Of a stretch of 64,000 bases of DNA, positions 47,938 through 59,499 are shown in pieces. The notes beneath the pieces were generated by a model. That model saw only the letters and a list, made by a program, of their open reading frames with translations. It did no database searches and was not told the origin of the DNA. The first letter of the stretch is position 1, and the number at the start of each line of letters is the position of its first letter. Source of the DNA: Gigaspora margarita (lineage: Eukaryota; Glomeromycota; Glomeromycetes; Diversisporales; Gigasporaceae). The position numbers and the translations under genes are program-made. The stretch is from positions 343,855 to 407,854 of the forward strand of contig WTPW01000437.1 of NCBI GenBank assembly GCA_009809945.1. Direction: 5' to 3'.

Positions 47938-49479
47938 TTTCAAATAAACAAATTACTATTATGATAACTGCAGACGAAAATCAATAGAAATAAGAAATCA
48001 AATACGTGAATGAACATGTTCTAAGCTACGCAAAGTTGATTTATCGTTTTGCATTACATGGAATCTGATTTTTTTTAGGACATTATGAGAGAGTAATAGT
48101 ACCTGGTTTGTGTATCCACAAATCACGGATTTGGATTGGTTGTTCAGATCAAAACAATTCTGTACTTCGATAATAGCCGTTTTGTCGGGCTGCTCCGTGT
48201 TGGTTTTTCTTCGGACTTAAAATGGATTCCATTTTACCAAATTTACTGCAAATTAATAGAATAATGTTACATCTAGCTACGCAAAGTTGATTTTTCATTT
48301 TGCACAACAGGAATCAAAAAATTGGGTCGGCAGTCATATTTTTCCGTCGGTCCTATCGGACAATTACAGGAAATTAAGGTCTCCACCGGGTGACACCGAA
48401 TGAAAATAATTGGCACAATTGGGACCTCAAAAAATTGAAAAAATGAATCGAAGGGTAATGCAAACCGAATAATCAACTTTGCGCGGTCTTAAATACACCA
48501 ATCCAAATTTGCATTATATAATTTTTTGCAATTTTATACTATGATTCGACCATCACCGATTAGCATAGTTTTCACTCCGTGATGTATCGTCATAATTACG
48601 CATTATTTTGCGCACTCTTTTGAGCACGACCAATCAAACAGATAACTCTAACGCTTGTATACATATCGTAAATCGCAAAATAACGAGCATGGACATTATT
48701 TCGAAATTCGATCCGACTTAAGCATAATTTAGGCCCGAAATTTGTAATTTCACCTGCAATTATGACATCATAAGCCTATTCACGCCACTGATTAATTCTC
48801 AAACTTATGCAATTAATCTATTGATAAAACTGATCAATGCTCATGACAGTTATTATACTTCATAATTTTTTATCAATAATGATGTGTGTGAAAAATCGAA
48901 AAATTTAGAAAAATACAGGGTCAATATTGTAAATTTCCCATGACATGTGATCATAGATGTCAAAATTGATTAACGCTTGCTTCCAAAATTAAATAGAATA
49001 AATAGAATAATTATGTATCGATAGTTAAAAATCACAATATGGGTTAAAAATCACAATATGGTGGTACATCAGGGAAATAGGAAAAATAATTTACGGGATC
49101 TCCCGACTTTCGGGCAGATCCGTGTCGACCTGTTTATTTGGTTTTAAACGCCGATTGGCCCGATATTACGTCATTAGTTATGACAATGATGATCGTGACG
49201 GTTTTTAGAAAATACGTTTAAAATTAATGTAACCATATATTATTAGTATAACCTGTTTTTTATCTACATGAATTAACCTTATCTATGACTTAGGTAGCAA
49301 GGATTGACATGAGCTAATTTTAGATCGCCTCTAATTATATACGGCATTTAGCACTGTATCGGCAGAAATTTTATTCTCAAAACCGATGTTTTAAATGCTA
49401 AATTTTAAAACTGAATTTCTGATTTATTTAATAGTATAATTAATTCATTTCTGCAAAAAACAATCGCTTTAATTGACTT
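47938..49479. other. Gene-free, with AAAGTTGATT repeats
   Basis: CTACGCAAAGTTGATTT occurs at 48035 and 48276 and inverted at 48466-48490, with CGGTCCTATCGG nearby as in 35.45 kb. An 18-bp phrase AAAAATCACAATATGG is doubled at 49025-49060. No gene. Confidence 0.5.
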
Positions 49480-49668
49480 CTTTCCATATTATTGGTGGCA
49501 TTTTTTGATATATCTAGATGGTTCACACCATACTCTTGTACAAGAGAACGTTCTCATGGAAAATGGTTTTATCAAATTATTTATGTAACATGAATTACAG
49601 ATAAATTAATATAAAATTGTGGGTATTTGAGAAAATTATGCATTTTTTAAACTTGGTCTCTGAATTTT

Positions 49669-51272
49669 ATGACTTTGTTTAATATGAATACTTTTCGAAA
49701 AATTCATTATATGTTTTTAGTGTCAAGTTTGGTATTCTTTATTGCGGCTAGTCAAAATATACCAAATCCGCGGTACGCACAGGCTAGCGCACTTGTTAAT
49801 AATAAGTTATATTTCTTTGGTGGAAAATTAGAAACTAATACTGTCACCAATGAAGTATGGTATCTTGATGTAGAAAGTTTATCAAATGCAACTATACATA
49901 CATGGCATCAAAGTCCTTCAATGCCAGTAGGATACTATTATGGCACATCATGTGTTAGTGTTACTGACAATTCCACTATTCTTTTGATTGGCGGAATTTC
50001 GTATACTCCAAATACACCGAATCTAGATTTTGATGCAAAAGTATATATTTTTAATCCCAATAAGCCACAATGGAAATCACTAAAGTTTATTAATGGAAGT
50101 AATAATTTTGTTATGCGTAATAATATGCAAGCTGTTATGAATAAATATGGACAAATTTTCATTTATGGAGGTCTAAATTTTACGAACAATAACAGTTCAA
50201 ATACTGTATATAATGACATGAATTTACTTTTAGCTACTGATTATAATGATATATTATGGTCAACACCGTCAGTTACATATGCACCTCCTACTCCCTTTAT
50301 ACAATATACTGCTACATTATTGTCAAATGGTCTTATTGTTTATATTGGAGGAATACAAGAAACGCAAGCGATATCTGCTACTTTAATGACTACGGTACGA
50401 TTTTATGACATTATTTTACATCATTTTTATATTATTTAACTAATATAATATACAAAATGCAGCTTAAACTATTTGATACCTATTATAACAGTTGGTCTGA
50501 TCAGGTAAGAAATCGATTCAAATTAAATAATAATTTTGTAATATAATCTTAAATATTTATATAATTGTAACTGATTATACTTAAGACCATTAGTGGCGAT
50601 CCTATCGAGTCTCGTGCAGGGCATTCCGCTGTTTTAGGTATGTATATAATATTACAGTATTATATAAGTTATAGTCTCGATGCTAATACTGAAACAGATA
50701 TCAAATATTCATCAGCTCAAAATGAAATCATTATTGTATATGGAGGTTATTCAACGAAAACAAATGCTACTTCGTATAATACAGTGACTCCTGATGTTGC
50801 AGTATTAAATACAACAACTTGGACATGGTCCACTCCATATATTTTTCAAGCTCATGCACCGCCATTACTCGCACTACATTCTGCAGTATTATATGAAAAT
50901 TACATGATTATTGCATTTGGTAATTGTTTGATATTTCTTTTTTTATTTTTGACTTTTAAACAATTATTAATATTTATTTGCTTAGGTCTGAATGTAGCTC
51001 AATCAACTGGGCTTACTCCAGATACTAATTTGTTAAGTAATGATATTTATATACTTGATATCCAAAATTACGCTTGGGTTATAGTAATTCCTGCAAATCA
51101 GTCATCTGAATATAATATATTGCAGTTTGCAATTGGTATTGGTGTAGGTGTCGCTATTTTAATTATATTTTTATCTTTTTCTGGGTATATGTGTTATAGC
51201 AAATATTTTAATTACCAAGAGGTCCATTATGAGTATCTAGTATTCCAGTATAGTATACATTATGAATCGTAG
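49669..51272 (+). CDS. Secreted or membrane-anchored Kelch-repeat protein
   Basis: Likely four exons: 49669-50394, 50463-50504, 50586-50919 and 50986-51272 (introns of 68, 81 and 66 nt with GT-AG ends), giving about 462 residues. The N terminus has a signal-like segment (YMFLVSSLVFFIAASQ); either ATG at 49669 or 49684 fits. Kelch blades are marked by LYFFGG, TILLIGG, IFIYGG, LIVYIGG, IIIVYGG and AGHSAVL. The C terminus has a transmembrane helix (IGIGVGVAILIIFLSF) and a short tail. Kelch propellers bind proteins or sugars; a cell-surface role is inferred from signal and TM. A ~30-nt AT-rich stretch after AGHSAVL is in frame but unlike the family and may hide another intron. The diverged copy at 33.5-40.5 kb is a pseudogene. 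Confidence 0.85.
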
Positions 51273-53230
51273 ATATACAAAATGTATAGTTTTTAAACTA
51301 TACAATATGTAGTGTTTTTTATAGGATTTTATATACATAATGTATAATTCAATATATAGTATTATACATTATGTGTCGCTATTTTATACCATTCGGGAAA
51401 AATTTATTTGGAGTCATTATCATGTAGTTACGGAATTGCCCTTGCATTTGGTGCGAGGGATGTTGTATAAAAAGGACTTTCTATAAAGTAATAAGAGAAT
51501 GAAACTTGGGGTGCTAGCAAAAGTCAAGTAGATATTTAATGAGATTTCTGGTTATATTGGGACCATCATAACGAAAATTCATATGATCAAATCCAGGTTG
51601 AGTGTATTGATATGGCGTGGTCAATGGTAATATGTCATAACAAAATGATAAATCAAGTAATAATTGTAATAAGAAAGTAAAATATAAAATAAGGAAAATA
51701 TAATTTTAATGTGTATAATATAATATAAGAATAATATAAAAGTCAAAGAAAATAAAGTTATTTTTTGCTAATGGTTAAGTAAATTTATATATTTATTTTT
51801 ATTTATAATTTATTATAATAACTAGCCAGTAATTTTTGGTTTTCCAGTATTCACAGTTTTATAGAGGCTGTAAAGATAACAAAAATCAAAAAAGAATATT
51901 TAAAAAATAAATGTCATAATAAACATTTATCTTAAGATAAAAACTATTCTTAGGTCTTTAATACCACGTGGTGATGGTAACATGATGTAATCGATTGTGA
52001 TAAAATGTGATCATAGTTTTAGAATTATTAAGTAAGGGATAATGCGAATGCAATAATGAGTAGACATGTAATAAAAATTTTCGAAAAAAGACACATAGAA
52101 CATGAAAAAACTATCGCATGAAATGTTGTTGCATAGATTTCTTGTCGAAACATCATCGCCAATAAGAGGAATTCGATATAATCATTTCACAGATTCCTTG
52201 CTATTTCCAATTTTGCACTTTTAATCAATTATTTTAGTTGTAATTTGTTTTTATCAAGATTATGGATGTAAATGAATATCATAGACAAAGTTGTCAGATC
52301 ATAAATAATAATTCATTCGTATTTTATTGCGATGACTTTTGCTAGTTTTACCGGTTTTGTATTTCGCATTTTCAATATTTTTTTGCGAAAGCAAAAAATT
52401 AGGTTTCAATTTTACAACTCAAACTTTTAATTGTTAAGGAAGACAATTTCGAAAAAAACAATATTTTAATTTACTTTCAACCTATATTTGAGGGAAACGA
52501 GGTGAAGCCTTTCAAGATTGCACTACGAAACTTTCGAAAATGTCCGGTTCAATTGAACAAGATTTTAGGTTCGCATCCAAAAATTGAACCTATATCGGAT
52601 TCAATATCTGGATACCAAAATCTTTGTATAAAATAAAATAACGGACTTTTAAAGCTTATATTTATTTCAGAAAATTACGATATTGTATGTCAAAAACCAA
52701 AAAAAAAATTGCGATATAAATCTTATTTTATTACAAAGCTTATTTTTATAAATATAATTTTATAAATTATAACCATTTATAAAACTTAAAACACTATTTT
52801 TATAAGTAATAGTAATTTATAAAATTTAAATTGTAAAGTATAAGTCCTAAGACTTAAAGCTCCAGCCCACAAAACGACACCGTTTTTCTAGTTAAATACG
52901 TAGATATTATAACCTTTCCAATTTTAAATTTAGATATTTAGATTCAAATTAAAACGCGTTTTTATGAAAATTTGGTTGTTAAGTTGTTTAACATATTGTT
53001 ATTTTTTATTAAATTTATATTTGTAAAAGTTAAATGATGTAAAAATTTTTCAAAGGATGTTTGAGAGTGAGTTTTGAAAAAAGATAAATTAGATTTTTTA
53101 AGATTTCTTACACAAACAACTAAAACACAAATGATAAAAATAATAATATAATGGAATTAGATATTGTAGAACGGTTTGATAACTAAGAAAATTTTATTAT
53201 AATTGTCCCTTCTTCAGTGCAAGTTACGTT
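51273..53230. other. Gene-free stretch
   Basis: Palindromic ATACATTATGTATAAT-like phrases just after the Kelch stop (51285-51375) could act in 3'-end formation. Otherwise AT-rich with no recognised feature. Confidence 0.4.
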
Positions 53231-53231
53231 A

Positions 53232-53515
53232 CGTATATAAAATTAATTGAATCTAAGTTTGAGAAATTGTCGAGATTTCTATATTGCTAATCGATTTACT
53301 GATAAATTCTGAAATTTTTGAGTAACTATAACTTGCTATATACACACGTCTTGTGAATGTATTGGTTTAACCGCTTTTGATTTAATTTTATTATCTTCAA
53401 AAAATTGGTTTTTTGAGTTCATTATCATCTTCCTGATCTATTTCTTTTAAAAAACGAGTTATTATTTCAATAATTCCTGTTGCAGTAGGTCGTTTACCAA
53501 AATCTTTATTCATAC
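53232..53515 (-). pseudogene. Duplicated 3' fragment of the Sel1-kinase gene
   Basis: Minus-strand pieces KRPTATGIIEIITRF and EIDQEDDNELKK match KRPTATEIVEIITRW and EIDQEDDNEIKK of the gene at 53933-55360, followed after a frameshift by a match to its tail. Shared downstream DNA (AACACAAATGATAA near 53118 and 53790) shows a tandem duplication. Confidence 0.85.
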
Positions 53516-53932
53516 GTCAATTTTAAATAATTTTCTTTTTTTAGCTTATTCGCTTTATAAATACTAGTTATCATAGTTTTTCTACATCATTAATTATATA
53601 TACTGTAGGTACAAAATTAAAAAGGCTGCTCTTACAAAAATTGGTTTTTTTTTCATATTAGTAATCCTCAATCATTTTCAGATTCAAAATTTATATTTTT
53701 GAAAGAAATAAAAGTTTGCATATTTTAGGCAATTGTTCAAAAAAAAACAATTGGTATAAAGATTTATTTCAAAAAAACAAACAACCAAAAACACAAATGA
53801 TAATAATAATAATCTAAGTTTATTTGATTAAGTGAGAAGAAAATATTATTTCTGTAATACTGCATAATGGCGATTAGATATAATTGCGTCTTCCTAAATG
53901 CAAGTTATATAAACTCTTTTTTTTATATAAAT
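53516..53932. other. Spacer between kinase gene and its duplicate
   Basis: AT-rich 3' flank; no gene. Confidence 0.4.
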
Positions 53933-55430
53933 TTAATTTAAATTCAAGTTTGAGAGTCCACTCGAGATTTCTATAATACTAATTGGTTGACTAATATATT
54001 CAGAAAATTTTTCCGTATTGTATAACTTACTAGTATACACTTCTTGAGAATGCATCTGTTTAATCGGTTCAGGCTTAACTTTGTTAGCTTCAAAGATTTG
54101 TTTTTTGATTTCATTATCATCTTCCTGATCTATTTCATCTAACCAACGAGTGATTATTTCAACAATTTCTGTTGCAGTAGGTCGTTTGTCAATTTCTTTA
54201 TCCATACATTCCATAACTAATTTAATATAACAATCTGGTCCTAAACATCTAGGTCTTGATCCACTGATGATTCTTGATACAAGATAATCATCTAACGGAA
54301 TTCCATCAAATGCTCTTTGTCCTGTTGAAATCTCTGTCGCGATAACTCCAAAACTGTAAATATCTGATGCTTGAGCATACGGTTGACCTACCAAAACTTC
54401 AGGTGCTATATACGGTAGAATTCCACAAATTTTCCCTTCCTTTTCTTTTCCAGAAAGTCCAAGATCTGTGATATATGCATTATGCAAATTAACGCTACTT
54501 TTCAAAATGTTTCCGCTATGTAAATCTCTATGAATGAGATTTTGCGAATGAATTGACTCGAGATCCGAAGCAATATAGTACAAGAGATCTAATTTATCTT
54601 TCCATTCCAATTGTGATATTTGAACAAGATTTTGTCGTAACGAACCTTTTTTAGCATAATTCATAACAATAATATAATCACCATTATAATTTCTTGACAC
54701 TCCAAAACAGTTCAAGAACGAAGGATTCTCGTAACCAATTTCACAGTAATTCTTCAATTCTTGAATAAATTCTTGCTCATTTTTGTTCGAATCATGAATC
54801 ACTTTAAGTGCACCACTCTTCCGTATACCATTAATTCTATCGTGCCAACTTGCATAATATACAGTTGCGAATCCTCCTTTTCCAAGTACTTCGATATCTC
54901 TAAACTCATTATAATCAATCCAAGATAATTTAAATCTCTCATCGTCTAATATTCTCTTAAGTTCAGAATTGATATTATCTGGTGATTTATTAGTTTTCAA
55001 AAGACTTTTATATTTTCTGAACCAATGATTTGCCTTCTGAATATCTTTCTTTGTACCGATACCGTTTCGATAATATCGAGCAACATTTTCCATTGCTGCT
55101 TTAGAACTCATATTAGCAGCTTTTTCATAGTATTCAAATGCTTTATTATAATCTTGATCAACTCCAAATCCATTATTATAACAGAAACCAACATTACATA
55201 TTCCACCATCATATTCCAAATCAGCAGATCTCTTGGAATAACCAAATGCTTTCTGGTAATTTATTCCTATTCCAATTCCATTACGATAACAAAAACAAAC
55301 ATCGTACATCGCAACTGGATTTCCTAACTCAGCTGCTTTCAAATAATATTCAAAAGCCATCTTTTCGTCTTTTTTAACACCAATACATGTTCATGATTCC
55401 AACCAAGTGTGTGAAGTTGTTTAGAGTCCA
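53933..55430 (-). CDS. Sel1-repeat and protein kinase (TKL-like), 5' frameshift
   Basis: The main frame has 475 codons from 55360. Residues 1-115 are about three Sel1-like repeats (AFEYYLKAAELGNPVAM, AFEYYEKAANMSSKAAM), which form helical scaffolds. Residues 150-410 are a kinase: Gly loop LGKGGFATVYY (159-169), Lys186 in ALKVI, HRD at 277-279, DLG in place of DFG (299-301), APE at 319-321. A polar tail follows. Upstream, ATG at about 55430 opens MDSKQLHTLGWNHEH, which leads into GVKKDEK just before residue 1 only if one base is restored near 55394. So the gene is either expressed from the internal ATG or recently broken. TKL-like kinases with Sel1 repeats are greatly expanded in Glomeromycotina. 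Confidence 0.85.
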
Positions 55431-55599
55431 TTTTTTAAAGAAGGAAAAAAATTAAAGCTCTAAATAAAATAAAAAACTTTAATTGATAACGAATTACATT
55501 TAATGTTTGTCCAAAGTGATACAAAGTTATGTCAACATGTACATCTTTGATAAGTTTATCAATTGTCTATATTACTGTATCAAATGAAAAGCCTGTCAA
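55431..55599. other. Promoter-side flank of the kinase gene
   Basis: No defined promoter element seen. Confidence 0.3.
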
Positions 55600-56460
55600 C
55601 GAAGTGACAGGGCGATCATTATTGCGAGATCAGATGACTTTATAACCGGTCATCTGCAGGTTTTGTTTATGTATCCTTTTATGGCTATTCTTTGATTATT
55701 GTTGTAATATTTTGTAACTTGTATATACAGGTAATTTTGGATTTGCATATGATTTTGTAATTCATTTTGTTATGATTATTGNTAGATCGATGATAAGGGT
55801 AAGGGATTATGGCTATTGCCAAGTATGGACCGGTGANACGGAAGGANTATNTAAGGTCAATGATCTCTGTGAAGAAGGTTATCTTTCTTTTCGCTATCGC
55901 TCGCCTTGTAGAGGCTGGCTCTATCGCCCTCCCTTACCCACCCGAAGTCAAGCAAGTGAAACTGTTGTTATGCCAGGCTCCACGGCTGCGTTAGCAGTGC
56001 AAGGACCTGATGTTTTTGTTATGCCAGGCTCCACAGCTGCGTTAGCAGTGCAAGGACCTGATGTTTTTGTTATGCCAGGCTCCACAGCTGCGTTAGCAGT
56101 GCAAGGACCTGATGTTTTGTTTGCTTACGCGGCTGCAAGTGGCAGTGCAAGGACCAGTTGTTGTATTGGCTTCCCGGCTGCAAGTGGCAGTGCAAGGACC
56201 ATAGAATGAACCTCGCTCATACCGGCAGAAACACGTTACCGATTCTCTTTTCAGCTATGAGAAGATTCGACGGTTTTCCCTCTATATGAAGGCATCATAG
56301 GTGTCCATTTCGTTTGCTGTTGTGATGAATGCATGTCGCTATGGTGGAAAATGTGATTATGTATATTAGAGCCAATAAGGGTAGCAGCCCTTATCCCATA
56401 TGTTTTTCAGATTTGTAAATAAAGACGGTCAGTTGGTTTGAATAAAGTCAACTGATCGAG
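55600..56460 (+). mobile_element. Dispersed minisatellite-bearing element, compact copy
   Basis: GC-richer than its surroundings. Starts near CTGTCAACGAAGTGACAG (55601), contains the repeat array at 55960-56200 and AATAAAG signals near 56420 and 56443, and ends near GATCGAGCAATAATAATA. CATTATTGCGAGATCAG near the start and CTGATCGAGCAATAAT near the end are rough inverses. The reverse complement matches parts of 42.1-44.4 kb. ORFs here come from the repeats. Several N bases. It could be a solo LTR, but no clean duplication is visible. Confidence 0.5.
55960..56200 (+). repeat. ~54-bp minisatellite, three clean and two variant units
   Basis: Units read TTATGCCAGGCTCCACAGCT then GCGTTAGCAGTGCAAGGACC and TGATGTTTTTG, followed by two ~50-bp variants with GGCTGCAAGTGGCAGTGCAA. 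All frames are open over it. Confidence 0.9.
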
Positions 56461-56666
56461 CAATAATAATATGTCATTTTAAAAAAATTTCATTCCTGCA
56501 TGCATGCATATTTGTATTTTAGTGTAGCGTGTAACAAAGCGAAAATTTTACTAATGAAGTCATTAAACAAAATACGTCCGGCAGATAATTTAGTTGCAGA
56601 CTTGGGCTGGCTAGTATTGATTAATGCGGATCGATTCTGTTGGATTTTACCTGGAATTTTAGAGAA

Positions 56667-58022
56667 CAGGGATGGCATGTTACGATATTGGACATTTGGA
56701 CATTTTGGACATTTGGACATTTGGACAATGTCCAATTGTCCAAATAATTTGATTGGACATAGTAACTTTTTTTATTGGACATTAAAAAAAAATTAATTTA
56801 ATCTTGGCCTAAATTTAACTAATTCAGGCCAATATTTACTAATACAAAGTATTTCTAATTTACAGTATATTTAAAAAGTATACAGTAGTATACTAATAAT
56901 AATAATAATAATATTCATTNATGTTATAAAAATATGTATATGTACATATATATTCAACTTAAATTCTATTTTACTTGCAATATGTTTATATATGTACATA
57001 CAAGTTTTAAAGATATATATTTAGTATTGCTCTAGTGAAATATAATTAATCAAACAGAATATTAGAAACTGTAAAATAATTGTATTTCAAAAAGAATAAT
57101 GACANCAGATGATTTTATTTTTAATTTTAATAAAGGAATATTATAAAAGAAATCATACCAAATAAAATAAATTAGCAAAGATCAACACTTTGAATTAAGA
57201 AAAAGTTTATAAAAAATAAAAATAAAATTAATAAATGGCATTATTGTAGTTGATGTTGTTTTTGAAATGTGCTCCCTTTTTTGGATGATTTTGAACATAA
57301 AAAATCTGGAGATAGCTTATTTTTGGATATAACCAANTTTTTGGTCAATCACAAATAGTTGATACATAGTAAAGTCTAAATTCTACTAAGTAAATCGATT
57401 ATTAGCACTTAAGTAAACTTGTTTTGTAGGCTAAAATACATATATACTGAAAGTTTATCAGAATTGGAGTACCTTTTATTATTTGACTTTTAATTTTTAA
57501 GTTCAACGAATATATTTTGTTAATAAAATTTAAATTTATTCGTTGAACGTAAAAATTAAAAACCAATTAATAAAAACTTCTTCAAATTTGTTGAAAATTT
57601 TAGAGTATATGTATTTTGGTCTTCTGAAAAAGTTTACTTAAGCGACTATAATCGATTTGCATAGTAAACTTTGGACTTTACTATGTAGCAACTATCATCG
57701 ATTGTGAGGTAGCTTATTTTCAGGTCAAAGACATTTTGAGTTTGTTGACCAAAAAAGAGGTGGTAGCTTATTTTCAGAGATGGAAATATATGGTAAAGCT
57801 TTTGTCATCATATTATTAAAATTGTCCAATAAAATTATTGGACAATTGGACATATGTCCAATTGACTATTTGGACATATGTTCAATAAATCTTACAATTT
57901 ATTTGGACATTGCCAATGCCTGAAGGTCCAAAAAATTATTTGGACATTTGGACTATGTCCAAATGTCCAAATGTCCAATTGTCCAATTAAATTTATTTAG
58001 ACATTGTCCAATGCCAACCCTG
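56667..58022. mobile_element. hAT-type element with TTGGACA repeats
   Basis: Perfect duplication TTAGAGAA (56659-56666, 58023-58030). Ends CAGGGATGGCAT and ATGCCAACCCTG. Both tips repeat ATTTGGACA and TGTCCAAAT. A Tc1-type MITE lies inside. Confidence 0.92.
57265..57793. mobile_element. Tc1/mariner-type palindromic MITE, relative of 15.0 kb
   Basis: The right end GGAAATATATGG lies next to TA (57794). Inverted halves share GGTAGCTTATTTTCAG, TTTACTATGTAG and CGAACGAATA-like core phrases with the element at 15011-15964. The left end is eroded, so the start is approximate. Confidence 0.6.
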
Positions 58023-58030
58023 TTAGAGAA

Positions 58031-59499
58031 TGTCCCGTAAAAATCTATAAATTAGGATAATAAACTTACAGAAATTTATTGAAGACAGAAGAATCGTCAC
58101 AAAAAAAAGTTACAGCATATTCTTGATACAAATAATGATAGTAACTACAAACGTGGTGCTTCATAAACATAATCATCATCATTATACTTTATTTACAAAA
58201 AGCAACTAAAAATTTTTAATACTATTTAATGTTCTGAACTTTATTAAATTATAGTTTTCATTTGAACATATGATCAGGGAATTTCAACATGTAAAATATA
58301 GGACTTTCTTAAACATCATATTTATCCTCACGAACGTCTTTGGTAATTCCATTAACACGACTGACTGAAATAAAAGAATAACTAAATAATAGAATATTGT
58401 TTGAAAGTTTTTGCATTATGAAATGTTTTTTTACATTAGTGATTTAAAATTTTGATGCCTTCTTATCCAGCTAAATTATTACTTACGATACGACAAAGCT
58501 CTTGAATTAAATCCAAGTTCAAAATGATAAATGTGGTAAGCCTACATAAAAATAATGTCAATTGAAAGATGAACAAATGTAATATTTGATTACAAGAAAG
58601 TCGTACATGTGTAAAAAAAAAAGTTATTCTCTTATCTTTTATCAGTAACGCACGTATATCCAACAATAAGATATTTTAACTTCCTATTGGCAAATGTGGA
58701 TTTATGGATTATAAACAATGAAGCATTCTTGATTCGTTTTTTATTCAAACTAAGATGAGTAAGTCTGCGTGCGTCTATTTAAAAAATTTTCTGTATATTA
58801 ATACCATTTTCACCTGCCATTAAATATTTGCAATAAAATTTATCATAAATACAATACCGCCTACTCTAGTACCAAAAGAGAATCATATAAAACTTGACTT
58901 GACTTTAACTACAAATAAAGCAATGATAAAGAAACTGCAGAAACTGCACATACGAAGCAATTCAAAAGAAACAGCTCTTTCGAAATACTAGTGACACGGT
59001 GGCTGCACACAAAAGATGACTGCAAAAAAAAAAAAAAAAAAAAAACAAAAAAAAACACTAACTTAATTTACGATACACAAGATCATCTCACCCAATAATC
59101 AAAATCAGGTGGAACCAACAGGGTGTTCAATCGTTCAAATAAACTTTTTTTAGTAAAATTATCAAAACAAGAAATATTGAAAGAATAAAATAATGCTTCA
59201 AAACTTTGTGTTATAAAATTTTTACATAAATAATTTAAAAGGCCGATGCTTTCTTATCGCTAAAATATATCAAAGATATTGAGTGAAATCAATTCAGGAA
59301 AGACAAATGCGGTGCGACTATATAAAAATAACACCGAATAATATAAGAATAAAGTCGTACATGTGCAGAAAAGATATTCACCCTAATTTTTTTGCCCCGT
59401 TACCAGTAACTCGTGTATATCCAATGTCAAGATATTTTACTTTTTTATTGGCGTTCTTAATATACACTTTATTTAAATTAAGGTAGAAAAAAAAGATCG
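58031..59499. other. Flank upstream of the LINE, with an ~790-bp-spaced duplication
   Basis: Segments at about 58400-58690 and 59190-59450 share AAAGTCGTACATGTG, CAGTAAC-CGTATATCCAA and AAGATATTTTA. An A run at 59021-59045 lies between them. The repeated part may be a LINE 5' promoter monomer or simply a tandem duplication. No gene. Confidence 0.5.

Noticed and set aside
55025..55377. Plus-strand ORFs of 100 and 79 codons
   Set aside because: Shadows of the Sel1 repeats on the minus strand.
55772..56209. 145-codon ORF with AVQGPDVFVMPGS repeats
   Set aside because: Every frame is open over the 54-bp minisatellite, N bases present, no start context or family match.
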